Below, in pieces: positions 25,301 to 39,706 of a stretch of DNA of 64,000 bases. The notes under the pieces are model-generated. The model saw only the letters and a list, made by a program, of their open reading frames with translations, made no database searches and was not told the origin of the DNA. Made by a program: the position numbers and the translations under genes. Within the stretch, counting starts at the first letter, position 1; each line of letters opens with the position of its first letter. Source of the DNA: Baylisascaris procyonis (Eukaryota > Nematoda > Chromadorea > Rhabditida > Ascarididae); the NCBI GenBank assembly GCA_037389465.1, contig JAZARR010000213.1, positions 5,066,501 through 5,130,500 of the forward strand, given 5' to 3'.

Positions 25301-28300
25301 TTGCTTCAAATGGTTTAGATCGTAAGCGGGATTTTTTTTTTTGAGAGGCATGGTGGAAGGATTAGTGAAGAAAATAAAGTTCTTGTTAGATTGTGAGGTG
25401 ACAATGTTTTACGAAGTTAAAATAGCGAGGTTTAAAGTGAAATGAGATTAATGTAACAATCAGGCAAAGAGTTTTATTTAGAAGTTTCTCGAAATGTATG
25501 TTGCACGGATACAGCAATACAATCGAAGTCTTTCTAGGATGGAGGGAAAGGGAATTGATTCACCATTTCTATTCTATGCGATAATATTGTGAACCAATAT
25601 GACGTTAGTTCATTTCTTTTCATTGTGGCATATGTGCTCGTTTAATTTCATTAAGAGCAATTCTTTTTATACAACTTGTTACCTTTGTTTTTTATTGTTT
25701 TTAATTATGAATGAAGCGCGTTTATTGTTTGGAAAATTTTTTGAAGTAAACGTTGAAAAATGACGATAGTTCGAAGCGTTTTAAAAGCGGCACGCTCATT
25801 TAAGATCGGTGCAGGGCATGGAACTCGACGATCTTGGCCGTCCTCCATTTTCACGCTTCTCCACCGTCCGCGGTAATCATTGTTTTCAGACACTCTTTGA
25901 ATGTGTTTTATCCGGAGTTCACATTCCACGCATAGAAATCAAAACCGAATTTTGTGAATAATGTCAGTTGCGAATACATGCAATTGCTAAAATGTATGAG
26001 AATTTAAGAAAGTCTTATTGAGAGGATGATCGAAAGAAATATCGGAAGTTCAGTTGTGTTACTTGTGCGATGAAATAGGATTCCTCATAGAGGATTCAAA
26101 GGAGACCGAGCATTCTAAAATGAACAAATAGAAAACGACACCAGAAGAGCTGACACACTCTGCGCGTTTAGATTTGTGTTCATCAAAATGTAGGAAACAA
26201 TTTTACCATGCGTGATAATGCTGCCATGCTTTGATTGAACTCATCCACTTATATTTTTAAATGGTGCTCGATTAGTTGTCAATTGCTTATGAATCTTCAG
26301 GTGCATTTATTTGTGAATAACTTTTGCAAAGTTTGATAGGTCATTTGAAATTTATCAGTTCATCTCTATGAGTACAATTCTCTTTATTGCATCTCAATTT
26401 CAAACAGGCTAGCTAGGCAGATGTGCAGAAACGTGCATATGCTCAGAAAGAATTCAACTATAATTCACCTTTTAAATGCAGCAACACAAAATCATATGAG
26501 CAACGATATATTCCTTATAATTTCATTACCATAAATTCATGAAGTGTGCTCTCATGAAACCGTTATATTGTGTTCCTCCCGGTATGTTGTCGATCCTCTT
26601 ATTTACTTCAACGCCCATCTTTACGCCTACCTTTAGTGTCTGTTTGGTTGGCTTTTAATTCAAATATTCGATGGAACATTCGTTCAGGGCGAACGTTTTG
26701 TTTAGAAATATTCACTGCATACTGTGAAACGGAGTACGACTGGAATTGAGCGAGAAAATGCTGGCGGGCAAAGCATCTTCAAGTAGCGCATACGCACAGA
26801 ATGCGAAGTCATATATCATGAAAGAACTTTTAAGAACGCCTTTATTTTTTGCACGATAGACGAAATTTTTTGCTCAATTATTTGTGGTGCATTCTTTTCA
26901 TGTTGACATTCCATTGTGCGATTATTACTTTCGCCGTTCGTATTTCTATCATTAATATCGACTGCTTCTGAACTTGACGTTTCCAAGATATAGTTCCCGA
27001 TTTACGAAAGCATTTAGACAAATTCCCTCTTCAAAAAGTATTTTGAACAATAAGGGCAAAATCACTAAAAACCAAACATTTCAGATATTCATTCTTAATA
27101 CTGGTGCGGTTTTTTATCTAATTGGAGAAAGCCAATTGGAGAAAGGGTACTGTCACTTGAATACAGTAGTTTTTCGTCTTTTAGGCTAAAATACATCTGG
27201 TGAGCATTGCGCAACAATTTTGCCTCTTATATTCTTCCTTTCGCTTTTCCTGGCTTTCAGATACAAAGTTCTATTCGCCACATTGCCGAATTTAAAAACG
27301 CCCACGCTTGGTTGATCCGTTATTTAGTTTTCCATGTTTCTATTCGTTTTTGTTGATTTTTAGAGGGTTGCTCCATAGTGACGTCATTTCTCTCGATTTT
27401 TGCATGTATCTCTGTCTGATTGCTAGACAATTTCACCTCATTAATTGTGAAAGCCGTAGCAAAGAAATTTCATTCTTTTGCTTACTTGTAGAACAATATT
27501 TTAGATCGATTTTCGATGCCCTTCGCTCTTTTTTATGAGTTATTACCATGTGTGGTAATTAATTCGCATATGCAGATTTCATCGTGAGAATGATCAAAAA
27601 CAAATCGAAAGTAGACGTTTGGGTTTAGCTTCGTGCAGAAGGTAATTTTTATGCAGAGGTGCATTATCAACTCTTTGTCTTTCTTTCTTTTTTCTTTTTT
27701 TTTTTTGAATGCTTGAGTTCCCGCCATTTTAGTTGGCTGGAGTGTAAAAGAACACATTGTGTCTGCATATTTAATAAATTTTTGCGTTCCTCTCAATTAG
27801 CCTTCTATAAAAGTCATCACAATTGCAATTTGATGTGCATATATGGTTTATGATCGTTGAAACATTGCATATACACAGAATGAGAGCTCAAATGCTCGAG
27901 AAAAGTTTTGACACAGGTTTACTTAATCGATGACTGAAAGATCAGAATTGAATTAAATTCGTTACATAAAATTGAAAGTTTCCCATTGCTTTAATAAGCA
28001 ATCGCTGTTGATATCAGCTTATATGATTATTGCCTCATTGATATAGCGCTATGCTGATTCAATGCTCATATCTCATGCATCTTTCTTTCTCTCTTTACAA
28101 TTCAACAGCTGTTCGATTGCTGAGGAAAGTTTTATATGTTTCGCGGATTTATGTTAAACATGCGTAACCACTAATCAATTATGCACGCCAAAATGTACAC
28201 ATGAGATTTGCAAGCTTTGACCTCATTTCTAGGCGTAGTATTGTTATTGAAATAACACCACTTATAGAAATACATATTCGTGTTCAAGAGTTTATTTCTG

Positions 28301-28852
28301 CAGATTAATTTATGGAGTAAAGGGGGATCTCTTTGCGTATTTTTCAGCTGTCTGATTGCTTGAGGGATCGATCAGTGCAATTTATTTTTAACGTTTTGTG
28401 AAAGTACATTCAATAGAATAGAAAGCTTGTTCCTCACGTTTTTCAATTTTTAAAACCGCAAATATATGTTTGTGATTATCTTATATTCGAACTTTTTTAA
28501 TTTTTTACTGGTCGAAATCGAAAATAGCTTGCCTGATCAAGTAAATTATTTGTCTCGCTGAGCTTTGCTATTGCAAATTGCTTTTCTAAACTCGTATTTG
28601 GAAACAGTAAGGCGCGAGGAGAGCTTTCTTTCCTCATTTGTGTCAGATTGAAGGACTCCACTGTTTAATAAATCCCCAAGAGCAGTATCTGTTTAGTATA
28701 GTTAAATTTTAAAGGAAATACGATACTTAAGTTGCCTCAGTAGTGCGTGTTTTAAGAGAGTGTAAATTGAGTGAAAATAATGGCAATATCCCGTAACAAG
28801 TGCGTAGAACAATTCCTTTTCATCAAACCTTCGAGTTTGTTCCTATGCTAAT
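22372..28852. other. AT-rich intergenic sequence
   Basis: No gene supported. Open frames (for example 22666-22905, 23218-23463, 25705-25929) begin at non-ATG codons or lack splice signals. A short direct repeat AATTGGAGAAAG occurs twice, at 27120-27131 and 27134-27145. Confidence 0.5.
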
Positions 28853-29389
28853 TTACACTGCATATCCATACAACGCTGTATTGAAGAAAAATACACTCCT
28901 TTCGCCGTGAATTATCATTTTTAGTGTGTCGACAGTGAAGTTAAATTTTCTTGCTTGTTCAATGATCTGTATAAAATTTGCACCTGAGCCAGATCTGTTG
29001 ATATACGGCTTTTTAATATCACCGCTTGCTTTGACTACAGAGCTCACCAAAGGCAGTCGACAGATGTTTGCAACTTTGAGCTATATAGAAGGCATCACAG
29101 CCAGTTCAACCAACCCACTTATTTTGCCGTTGCTGATTGCATTAAGAGTTAATTAATCAGACGTCTTGGCTTGCGCTGTAGATGTGAGCGATGTACCAGC
29201 GAAATGACTGCCAATATTCAAAGCATCAAATTTTGTGCAACAGTCGGTTAGCTTAGAAGGCGATTGCACGAAGTACTTCGTTACCGTATTCATGTTATTC
29301 AGACGACGTCTAGAGGAAATTCGTTGTGTAGACGCTATGCTTATGATTTCATTGATAGAATAAATATAATTCATTTTTCTCTCCTCCAC
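28853..29389 (-). pseudogene. Decayed minus-strand coding segment with two in-frame stops
   Basis: Three minus-strand open stretches lie in one continuous frame of about 179 codons, broken only by a TAA at 29153-29155 and a TAG near 29093. The conceptual peptide reads like protein throughout, with LTLNAISNGKISGLVELAV between the stops and GANFIQIIEQARKFNFTVD after them. It ends GYAV-stop. Keeping one frame over this length in DNA this AT-rich is unlikely for ordinary intergenic sequence. This suggests a relic of a gene or mobile-element polyprotein. The family is not recognised. Confidence 0.35.
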
Positions 29390-30802
29390 AGCGGTTTTCC
29401 GCCAGGTATTCAGGATAGCTGTCGAGCTTATAAATGTTTTACTGGCTTGGTTAATTTTATCCGGTCAGTTCATGCTGGCAAAGTGCAATTCAAATAATCC
29501 TCATCTTCTGAGCCATTCGGATGTCAATGTTGAGTTTCTTGGAATGTGTGAAGAATCGAAACTAATCATTGAATTTGCCTTTCGTTTAATGAATAATATG
29601 GCAAAGTTCACTAATGCGAAGATTTTGCAGTATGTTTCCGGTATTTTTTTTTTTTTAAAGATTGGTTCTTTGTGATGCTCAGTGAACTCAATGAGCGCAC
29701 AATTTGCACTGACCCTAATATATGCATAACATTGGCCGTTTTCGCCTTAAAGTTGTCCTAACTGCACTCTGCATTTCACTACTACCCTTATGCCGGTTCT
29801 TGAGTCAGCTGTTCCATATAAAATTCTTTTCTTTTAACGAGTGTTGTTTGATAGTGAAGTTTCTGTAAAATTGCGAAGTTTTTCAAACTAAAACAGCAGT
29901 TTCTCAACAGATCCAAAATTCCACCAAATTATTTCTGAGACTTTTCAATCTGCTATGAGGTTTGTCATACGGTCGTTATCTTGTCAGTTAAAATTCGCTT
30001 TCCGGCTATCGTACATTCGATCGGGAGTCATTATGAGGGCTGTTGATCGGTGCGTTTGTGTGAACAGGTGCATGCATGGGACGATAAACACCGTTTTGCC
30101 GACAGCAGCTAATGGCTGTTTGTCGGTGGGTATCAGTGTGTTTGCATGCTCACAATGGGCGCTTCATTAAGACGTCACATAATTGCGCGTGAATTGCGTG
30201 CTCAGAGACGTGGTGCAGGGTGACACCGCTTGAATTCGACGCGAAGTGTTTCAGTCGGAAATGAGCGAATCAGCATGGAAGGTTCTATTACAGGGCTCAT
30301 CCATAATCCAAAAAGAGTCCCAAAAATCATAGGGTTTCTTGTGGATATATTTTTTATGTGCGGTTTCGCAAAGAACGATGTTTGGTCTGCTAACTAATTG
30401 TGCTATTTTACGGCTCTCCATACATCAAGTGCTATATTTCAAAGCAGTTCACTTTCTCATCCCTTATTTTTAATAAACGTGCTATGCTTTATTTCTCAAT
30501 CCCTGAAAAACCCTAATTCCTCATGCCTAAAAAAGTATATTTTAGTTAATGTTTGGTGACAAAATTTTTGCTTTGGAGTGAATATTCAACCGAAAATCCA
30601 TAAGTTTACATCATGTCATGTTCTTCCATTCATTATACCCAGGCAGAGCAATGTTTTGACACAGATAACTCCTAATGTAATAACTCAACGGACAGTTTTC
30701 CAATATTGCTAAACATAAAACAAAATATTTGATAGTAAAAGTCGTCGCTATCGTCGGCAAGTCGCATGAATAGATCTTTCGGGGAGCGATGGATGAAATG
30801 TT

Positions 30803-31223
30803 GTGAAAAATGAGAATAAGCAAACGATTTATTGGGAATTTATGGTATTCCAAGCACTGTTCGCTATAAAAAAACTTTTACAATGTTATTACATACTGAG
30901 GGGAATCGTTGGCACCCGAATGATGGGTACTCGATTTCGATTACTGGGCGAGAGATTCCATACATTTGCACTTTTTATTTCAACATCGTGGCAGCAATGT
31001 GCAGACGTCACCAGGGGAATATTGGAATCTAAGGCACATGTTGATTTCCAGGATGTCAACAATGAAAGCACACAGTTGTTGCCGTGCTGCCGTTTTCACC
31101 ACCTATGCCCATCAGCAACCAGGGGCCATAGGACATTACTTTAAAGATCTTGCATTCGTTCACTTCCACCTGAAATATAGAGGTAAACCTGGGAAGCAGC
31201 CTATTCTTTTACAGTTATTATGA
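30803..31223 (+). pseudogene. Cluster of overlapping frames, possible frameshifted relic
   Basis: Three plus-strand frames overlap here (30803-31144, first ATG at 30842; 30832-31032; 30966-31223), and one minus-strand frame is open at 30889-31071. Parts read well in different frames (ERFHTFALFISTSWQQCAD in one, HLKYRGKPGKQPILLQLL in another). That would fit an old coding sequence with small indels, or simply a GC-richer patch with few stops. Confidence 0.22.
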
Positions 31224-32258
<1,035 letters not shown>

Positions 32259-33017
32259 TGTATCTTTGATAAGAGTAGAGCTGAAGCTATTGTTGTGCTT
32301 TTTTATGGATCTAACATATACTATAGGTAAACCACTTATCCCATAACTCCCTTTGATCCATCGAATTCGATGCATTTTGTACCAGTTGAATTCACATTTT
32401 TTGTCGGTCGAGTAACGTGAAAATGGATCTTATGCTATGATTTGTAGGGTGGTGACCTATTATCTCACAATTTTCATTATTTTTGTTGGTAGGTTCTGAT
32501 ATTGAGTGGGGCTAATGTAAAAACGGATAAAACGGATAGCTCCTTTGGTACGCTGCCTCCTTCTCCCCTCTACGCCCACTGCATTATTCTTTAACTAATT
32601 ACGGCACAGGTTGGTCTAATGAGCATAACTGCTAAGTTACATACCGCGACAGCTTTTCCCATAAGCTCCCCACCAGCCGTTTTTTGGATCAGTTTCTATC
32701 TTGGGCAGAAGGCAGAATCGGGCGAATCTTTCGGATCTTTAAAAATTGGGCATCGCTCCCCATTTCTGGTCATTTTCAACAACATGCCTTGTGAAGCGAG
32801 TAGTAAATATGGTATTCATTGTTCTTGCTACACATCAAAGATTACATTCTCTTATGCGAACTGCATACGCCACACATACAAAATTTGAACATTTCCAAGA
32901 AGTGATCATATCCTACTCAGTTTTGCAATTTCCCAAGATTTCTTGTTTTCTGGTAGACATGTCGAGAACTTTGAATTTAAGATACTTCATGTTCTTGCAC
33001 GTCGTTGAAACTGTTTC

Positions 33018-33057
33018 TGATTTGCCTAATTGTTTGCCTGATTTGCCTACTTGTGCA
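33018..33057. repeat. Two-copy imperfect 21-bp tandem repeat
   Basis: TGATTTGCCTAATTGTTTGCC is followed by TGATTTGCCTACTTGTGCA. The hydrophobic plus-strand frame over it (Leu/Ile/Cys) is mostly a product of this repeat. Confidence 0.7.
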
Positions 33058-33439
33058 AAGAATAGATGAATTTTTGAGCGCCATTAGTTGCCTCTTGGAA
33101 GTGACAAAGTGCATTGCATTTGTGCTGTTTGCGTTAAACTTCGATGAGGTATATTGCGCGCTAATCATTTACGATTCGAATGTTAAATAGTGGACACGTT
33201 TATTTTTTTATTTTCTGGACTGTCAATCTTCTCTACTCTTGCAGTCTGTTCGTTGCAGTATTCGCGTCTAAAACTATTAATTGCACAGCCAATTGCTGTT
33301 TGCACAGTCGCCTATCTCCTCCGATTAGCGCAATAGGGCAATGCATATTACTGCAACGTATGGCTACCACAGTGCTTAATCTAGCAGCATTTTATTGAGA
33401 TAATTGCTAATTCGTATGGATCACCGGCTGAGATACAAT

Positions 33440-33442
<3 letters not shown>

Positions 33443-33481
<39 letters not shown>
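33443..33481. repeat. (TA)n microsatellite
   Basis: About 39 bases of TA repeat. Confidence 0.96.
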
Positions 33482-33484
<3 letters not shown>

Positions 33485-35776
33485 CGCATCAGGTTAGTGC
33501 TTTTAACAGCAACCTATATTTCTTGTGGCTTTTAGGCCATCAGCATATGATGGTCGAGTGTTGTAGAGAGTCCAAACATCGTGGTTTATCGAGCTTAAGT
33601 TGGGGAATTTGAACTGTTGAATCCTCGTCTAAAAATACCTTAGTAAGGTAAAGAGCAAGCTGGCTAAGTTTCAACTCATTATGGTATTGGCAAAGCTCTA
33701 AGGAGGCGTATATGCAGGAGATTGCAGGTAAAAAATCGAGCGGTTTACCTCAAACGCTTAGGGGGGCACGACTTCATTGGTTGTGTACTCTGCAATTGCC
33801 ATTGAAAGAGTTCTTTTTCTCTGATTGAAATGTGAAAAGTTGAAATTACGGGACCGGTCTAAAATGCTAAGTTTAAGTTGAATGAATTAGCGTAGAGAGC
33901 TTAAGTGTAAAAAGAAATTACGACGTTGTCGTCTTTCATTATCGCTTAAATTTTTCCATCCTTTTAATCATTCTTGGTGATGAAAAGGGGTGCAACTTAT
34001 GTTAATCAAGCCAATTAGCATTTTCATCGCACAATAGTGCAATGTTTCCAATGTAGTTGGTTTTATTGGACCAAACATTGAAATGATTTCCAATTTGTAT
34101 GATCCGTGAGGTGAATTGACTAAACGAGCTGTATTAAATACTGTGTCTATGTTGTGATATATCCATTGGAGCAAATTCGCATACAAAAATATACCTTCGT
34201 TGCGAACTATTGAGCATTACATATTTCAAAATTCGATTGTCTTGCATTGATGCAACTCAGTGCCCAAACTACTTCCGGCATTTCCTATAAATTCAATTTT
34301 ACTTCTTCATAATGCGCGTCTTTGATGCCTAGGCTAGCAAAATAATCGTTTTATTCTTGTGTTTCAAATTTGTGAATTCTGTTTAGAAAATTCTTCAAAA
34401 ACGTTCAATATCCGTGTTACAAAAGCAGCAATCTTCTCATGATTTTGCATTTTTCATAGAAATGGGTTGAAGAGCATCGAAATAATTATGCAGTAGGAAA
34501 AATTTTTTCACCTTTTTGATGAGATTCTGCCAGATTGGATATTTCATCCCATCGGTGGTGCCCTCATGATTACAATTTGGAAGAAGGCAGGGCACAGTAA
34601 GGGACGTCATTTTGGTGCCATTTCTCGGTCCTTTATATCCTTTATATTGTGAGTAACAAAACATTGTTCTGAAACACTCTAGACTCAGTTTTGAAAAGCA
34701 CTAACTATCAAAAGAGCTCCCGAAAATGAGAACCATTTTTAAGGTATTATCATATAGTTCTGAAAATCAGTTTGAAAGTCAACCACTCAAGTGTTAATAC
34801 ATGTGCATTGATTTGATTGGCAAGTGGTATGCCCTCGTGAAAGCCGGTGGGTTTTTTTGACTGATTTCATTGAAACCAACATACAGGGAAAAAATTCAGC
34901 TCCTGTAGTGGAAACACTGCCTAAAATAGCTGGAAAATTTTATCGGAATTTCGTGGAATTAAGCAGTTGCGGTACCGTTTGTTGTTCCAGGTAACTCAAC
35001 ACCAGATCTTTAAATCGGTATGCGTCATATGTGGCTGATACCGCCTTTCACGGTTCTATAATTGTAATGCCTTCCTTCTTCGTTCGCGAAGAATCTGTCA
35101 TGAATATGCCAATCATCAATGCACGCATCACTATAGCAAGCACTATAATTATCGCCGTTGGCCATCTTGCGTACATCGTCCTGTCATGTGAGCTATAGAA
35201 CTGTTGCAAACATGCAAAGTGAACGACAAGCCATCAAACAGGTTCGCTTCATTACGTATTCGGCGTTAAATGTGTGGCCAATTGTTGATTCAAAGTTCAT
35301 GTTGAAACGAAAATATATGAGTCAGCGTAGTTGATGAGTTTACAAAAGTTACGCATATCTGAGTTTCAGCCCTTCAAGTTGCCGAAATGAATTTATATCT
35401 GATTCTTTCGGAATATTATACAAGGCTGTTGCGAATCGCGAGGTTTTGATTGAATTCATTTTTGATCGAATTTTTGCGATACTCTTCCTCTCCTTCAGTA
35501 ATCTGATTCGGCCAGAAGAATCTCATCTCTCTCAGGTTTACTTCATAGATAAAGGCACTTACTCGGAAACAGTGACCATGGACTCTTTTGTTATCAGTGT
35601 ATCTTCTGCATGTAAGAGCAGTGAATAGTTTTCGTTTTCGAGATTCATTAGAAATAATATTATCGATGAATGGAGGCAATGCGCGACTTGAGCGAGCGCC
35701 AGACATAGCAAAGTTGGCGATTGCTTATCCAGATCTTTATGGAAGTATAATATGTTGAAGTGTACATTTTTTTCAA

Positions 35777-35778
<2 letters not shown>
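33482..35778. other. AT-rich intergenic sequence
   Basis: No gene supported. The minus-strand frame 35416-35706 is open but starts at a non-ATG codon, and both strands are open around 35.45-35.70 kb. Otherwise stops are dense. Confidence 0.5.

Positions 35779-35837
<59 letters not shown>
35779..35837. repeat. (AT)n microsatellite
   Basis: About 59 bases of AT repeat, just downstream (on the minus strand) of the decayed coding segment at 35.94-36.41 kb. Confidence 0.97.
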
Positions 35838-35838
<1 letters not shown>

Positions 35839-35942
35839 CGAAACTGCGATTTCGAAATCTAAATTTTCTATTATTTAGAAAATTTCCTCCTGCTTTTCAC
35901 CGCATAACGTTCAGAAAACGAGCCGGCATTTGAAGGCGCTTT

Positions 35943-36410
35943 TTATTTACATTTAGATTTGGAACGCACATTATGGCGACGTTGTGTCCTCTGTTTATGT
36001 TGTTTCTGTTTCTTTTGTTGTCCATTAGTTCTTATACGTGAGCCGATGAAGCTGGAGTTGCCGAATTTAGGAAGTTTAATGTTGGGATAGGAGGACATGT
36101 TGATGTGGACACAGGGTGACCTCTTGTATCTGAGTCCACTTTGGTCCACCAACTTCAAATGGGCATGAATTTAACGTTGGTTAAGTCTTCGTTTGCAATG
36201 TCGGGGTACAGAAATGTGATTTTGTGTGAAGAATTTGTGCAGACGGTCAATTTCAACTGTGAATGCATTATTTTGTCTGTTTTGCTTATGTGCAGAAAGT
36301 GACTGCACAACATAAGGGACTTTAAAAACGCATGTCGTGGCACCTGCCATGTCACGCTTCTTTACCTGTTTTTTCTTTTTTATTACACAAATCCATACGA
36401 AAACCATCAA
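35943..36410 (-). pseudogene. Decayed minus-strand coding segment with one in-frame stop and a very basic tail
   Basis: A single minus-strand frame runs for about 156 codons from 36410 to a terminal TAA, interrupted only by a TAA at 36171-36173. Before the stop the peptide includes FKVPYVVQSLSAHKQNRQ and DRLHKFFTQNHISVPRH. After it come SSYPNIKLPKFGNSSF and a Lys/Arg/Gln-rich tail (QQKKQKQHKQRTQRR). A second minus-strand frame is open at 36155-36355, which could mean an indel. The tail would suit a nucleic-acid-binding or heparin-binding protein, but no family is recognised. It could be a pseudogene, a mobile-element relic, or a gene whose stop is removed by splicing. Confidence 0.38.
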
Positions 36411-39195
36411 GTGGTAGCGCTTTAGAGCATCTTTATGAACAGGTCAAATGAATTCAGGGAATGTTTGGCGCATTGGAGTTTCAATAGACTAATAAGCTTT
36501 TACTACGCCATTAAAGTGCGAAAAGATGCATGTTCACGACTGCGGTAGCGGTGAACGTTGTGTGAGGGTGGAACTTTACTTGGTTGTAGTTTGAACTTGC
36601 ATTCACATCGGTTCAATTTTTCGCTTAAAATATTTATCATTCCAGTAAAAGCCTGATGCAGTCGGAGACATTATAGACCAAATATTTTTTTTTGTGAGAA
36701 GTTCCAGGTTTCAAAGCTCTTAGGTTAGGTTCCATTGATGATGAGATGCTTCGGTCAGAGTTTCTAAAGCGAAGAAGAAAAACTATGCAAATAAAAATAA
36801 ATAAATAGTGAAAATTGTTTCTTCGTAGTGCAGCAAACACTATTTCGAGATCGAAGTAGAAGACACAGCTGCGTGTGACTATGTTATTGCTCGTTTACGA
36901 GATTCATTTGTGAGAATGCGTTGTTGCTCGTTCGTCAATCATACGACAATGTTCATTCACACGCATGATGCAACTCTATAACGCACGTAAAAGTAAATAG
37001 TTTGCTGAGTGGTAAGCAATGATGGTTGAATGGCGTGTGATCTTATGAAATTGTTTGCAAGGAAATTAACTTGTGTATTGAACATTGATCGCTTGATGTA
37101 TTCAATTAAATCATTTTATTTGCATAAATATGATGGTGTCGTCTGTGATTGGGAATAGTCCCATAGAGCAAGTGCTTATCTGCGAGTGAATTAAGGAAGA
37201 GGTATGGGCAGATTCAGCTAGAACTGTGAAATACTCAATTCACCCATTAATTTCGTAGAAAAACGTTGCGTATGAAAGGCACTTCCGAAAAGCGCAAATA
37301 AAGAACAATCGGGTTTTATATCTGACCATTGCGGTGCCTTAAAATGTGAGCAGACTAACCATCTATACGCAGTCTCAGAGGGCAGCAAATTGAAATTAAG
37401 TAGATGTAAAAATTGCTCTTATCTGCGAAAGGCTGAAGTGGTGTTTTCATTCATTTGTAATAATATATTGTTATGTTGTCAAAAACTAGATTTTTGTAGC
37501 ATTTATTATAGGTGAGTACAGAAAAACAAGTTGAAAGTACATCAGATGCGACTTAAAATTAGAGCATTTTGAAGAAATTTCCCACTTATCTGCTCCAATA
37601 TATTTGAGTTGACCTCTTCACATCAACTAGGAAGAAAATCGATCCATACTCGCTATCAAAAACCGATTTATCGGGTGGGAATTTCATATTGAAACATGAC
37701 CGATGTAATCCTGAGAGGAGATTTTTTCGATAATTTTATTTAAAGATTTTATAAAGGATGAACATTCTAAACGAAAGCTGAAAACTGGATCCGAACAGCG
37801 AAGATTTTCGTGAATGTTTTGAAGTGGGCACGTGCCGCCGACATATTTAAAGCTTTTTTAGGACTATTATTAAGGGAAATTGCTAACACTTATATGCACA
37901 AAGATAGCGGCGATTCACGATTGTTTGAAGTGACCAAAAAACAAACATATGTTCCTTCATCAACTGTTCAAAACTCTTTTTTATCACTGCTGTCATATCA
38001 CACTTCCACAGCACTTGTTTCAAGGATCAATAATTTGAAGTGCATTTATGTATGAAAGAGAGAATTCGGCCAAATAGATTGCCTCAAACATTTTTATATT
38101 CTCGCAGAATATATTCGGAAGATGAAAAACTGTGATCTTCGAGTACGTATTTGCGATCGTAATTTGTTATGTAAAATCAAATTTTTGTTGTGTAAAATTA
38201 AGTTAATTAACCTGCATTTGTAACAATGAGCTACTTGGAAAACCGATTCTCATTACAGTTTAGGGCCTTAGGTTCACTACGTAGCCTGCAGATTAAGAAC
38301 GGCAAGAGCATATGCATTTAGGATGTTGTGATTTTGCGTTCTTCCTTGTTAGCTGTCACGTATGTTGTTTTGGTGCGAACAAGAATAGACGCCCACGCAG
38401 TTAGATGCAAAGTTTGCAGCAGAGGAAGTGAGTAAGCTTACCGTTGAAAAATATTTCCCAGCAAATATTTGCACAACTAAACATGAATGATGAATATGAT
38501 CGATTGATCAGCAGTTCGCACAAACAACTATCGATATTTTGATATTCCCTTCAGGTTGCGATCCTAACAGAGATCAGGAATATCGAGGCACCCAAACAAA
38601 ATATGTGCAAATTAACAAGCCATATGACGTGCACCACCTATCTTTTGAGATGATTTGCACTTCAGAGCTAGTTGAGAATATATTAACACATGTCGGGCTT
38701 ATTTCTTAGAAAAGCCAAGAGCAGTAAAGTATCACAACATTTGCGCAATACTTTCTGTAATCGGGCTGATGAGGCAAATGCAGAGCTCATTAACGGAAAG
38801 TGCTCAAATTCTTTTTACGTCAAGCTAAGTGAAACGATCTGAAATCGTCTCATTATTCGCGTTCAGGCATTTATTTTTTAATCTGTCATCGTCGCGACAG
38901 TCGTTCATCAAAGCGTGCTTCATTGTTTAAATTATTTGAGGTAGTCGCGAATCCATCCAAATGATTAAAGCTTGCCCGATGCTGCAGAAATAGAACTATT
39001 ACTGCTGCATTCAAGATCTTCATCATGTGGGATAATCCTTTATGCACACTTTTAGTCGACTGCCAGTACTGCCAGCGAGGGCTGACGTGTAATGCTACAG
39101 GAGGGCAAGTCTGCAAGTTGCGATTGTTATTGGTTGAATGAGTGCGATAAATAATCCCGAATCATGTAAGATGAAAGCTTGCATATTTCACACGG
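36411..39195. other. AT-rich sequence upstream of the main gene
   Basis: No gene supported. Frames are short and non-ATG (for example 37810-38055). It may hold distal regulatory sequence of the gene that begins at 40.5 kb, but nothing specific is visible. Confidence 0.5.
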
Positions 39196-39299
39196 TCATC
39201 GGCAGGTGGAAGAGAGATTTAAAAGTGAAAGAAATTGAAAGATGAGGGAAGAATCGAAGGACCTTGAAGGACTATCGGTGGGCGTCTCTGGACCAATCC

Positions 39300-39520
39300 T
39301 CGCTGCGGTATGATAAGTGGAAGAGCGGCTGTGTTCAGTGCCAGCCGCGAGGAGAATGAGAGAAAAAATAGACAAAGTGGGCCGCAGCGGCCGCCGGTTG
39401 GCGTCAGTGTCGCGCGAGTAGGGCGTGCACTGGTCGCAAAACGCTGCTTCCCTCCTCGTTGCCGGCACACCTCTGCGGACCCACCCCAGACAACGAGCCG
39501 CTGACATTCATCCTCCATCT
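39300..39520. promoter_or_regulatory. GC- and CpG-rich island, putative promoter/5' leader of the main gene
   Basis: This is the most GC-rich stretch in the window, with many CpG dinucleotides and a GCGGCCGC (NotI-type) octamer near 39388. It lies about 1 kb upstream of the first coding exon. A strong acceptor-like sequence (CCTTCTTTCAG) follows near 39530. Coupled to an otherwise AT-rich background, this suggests a promoter or an untranslated first exon. The direction of transcription cannot be decided from sequence alone. Confidence 0.45.
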
Positions 39521-39706
39521 GATTCCTTCTTTCAGTATCTTCGACGTCTTTCCACCCTAGCCCGTTCGCTTGAATTCGTTTCTCGAAATTGGGAACAGTT
39601 GACGAAGACTGGAAATCCTCTCTTCCAATCCCAAGTGAAATTTGAAACAAAGTGTCTCGATTTTCATGTGACCTGGTTTTGTATCTCATCACTACCAAAC
39701 TGTTGA
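39425..39706 (+). other. Plus-strand open frame in the island, possible 5' exon
   Basis: The frame is open from GTG to TGA, with a protein-like C-terminal part (LRRLSTLARSLEFVSRNW) that begins right after the acceptor-like CCTTCTTTCAG. A TAG lies just upstream in frame and no ATG lies within it. If transcribed, it is more likely a non-coding leader or an internal exon of an unseen transcript than an independent gene. Confidence 0.22.

Noticed and set aside
39310..39507. Additional frames (plus 39310-39504, minus 39196-39507) over the GC island
   Set aside because: Stops are rare in all frames of GC-rich DNA. These are Arg/Pro/Ser-rich with no independent support.
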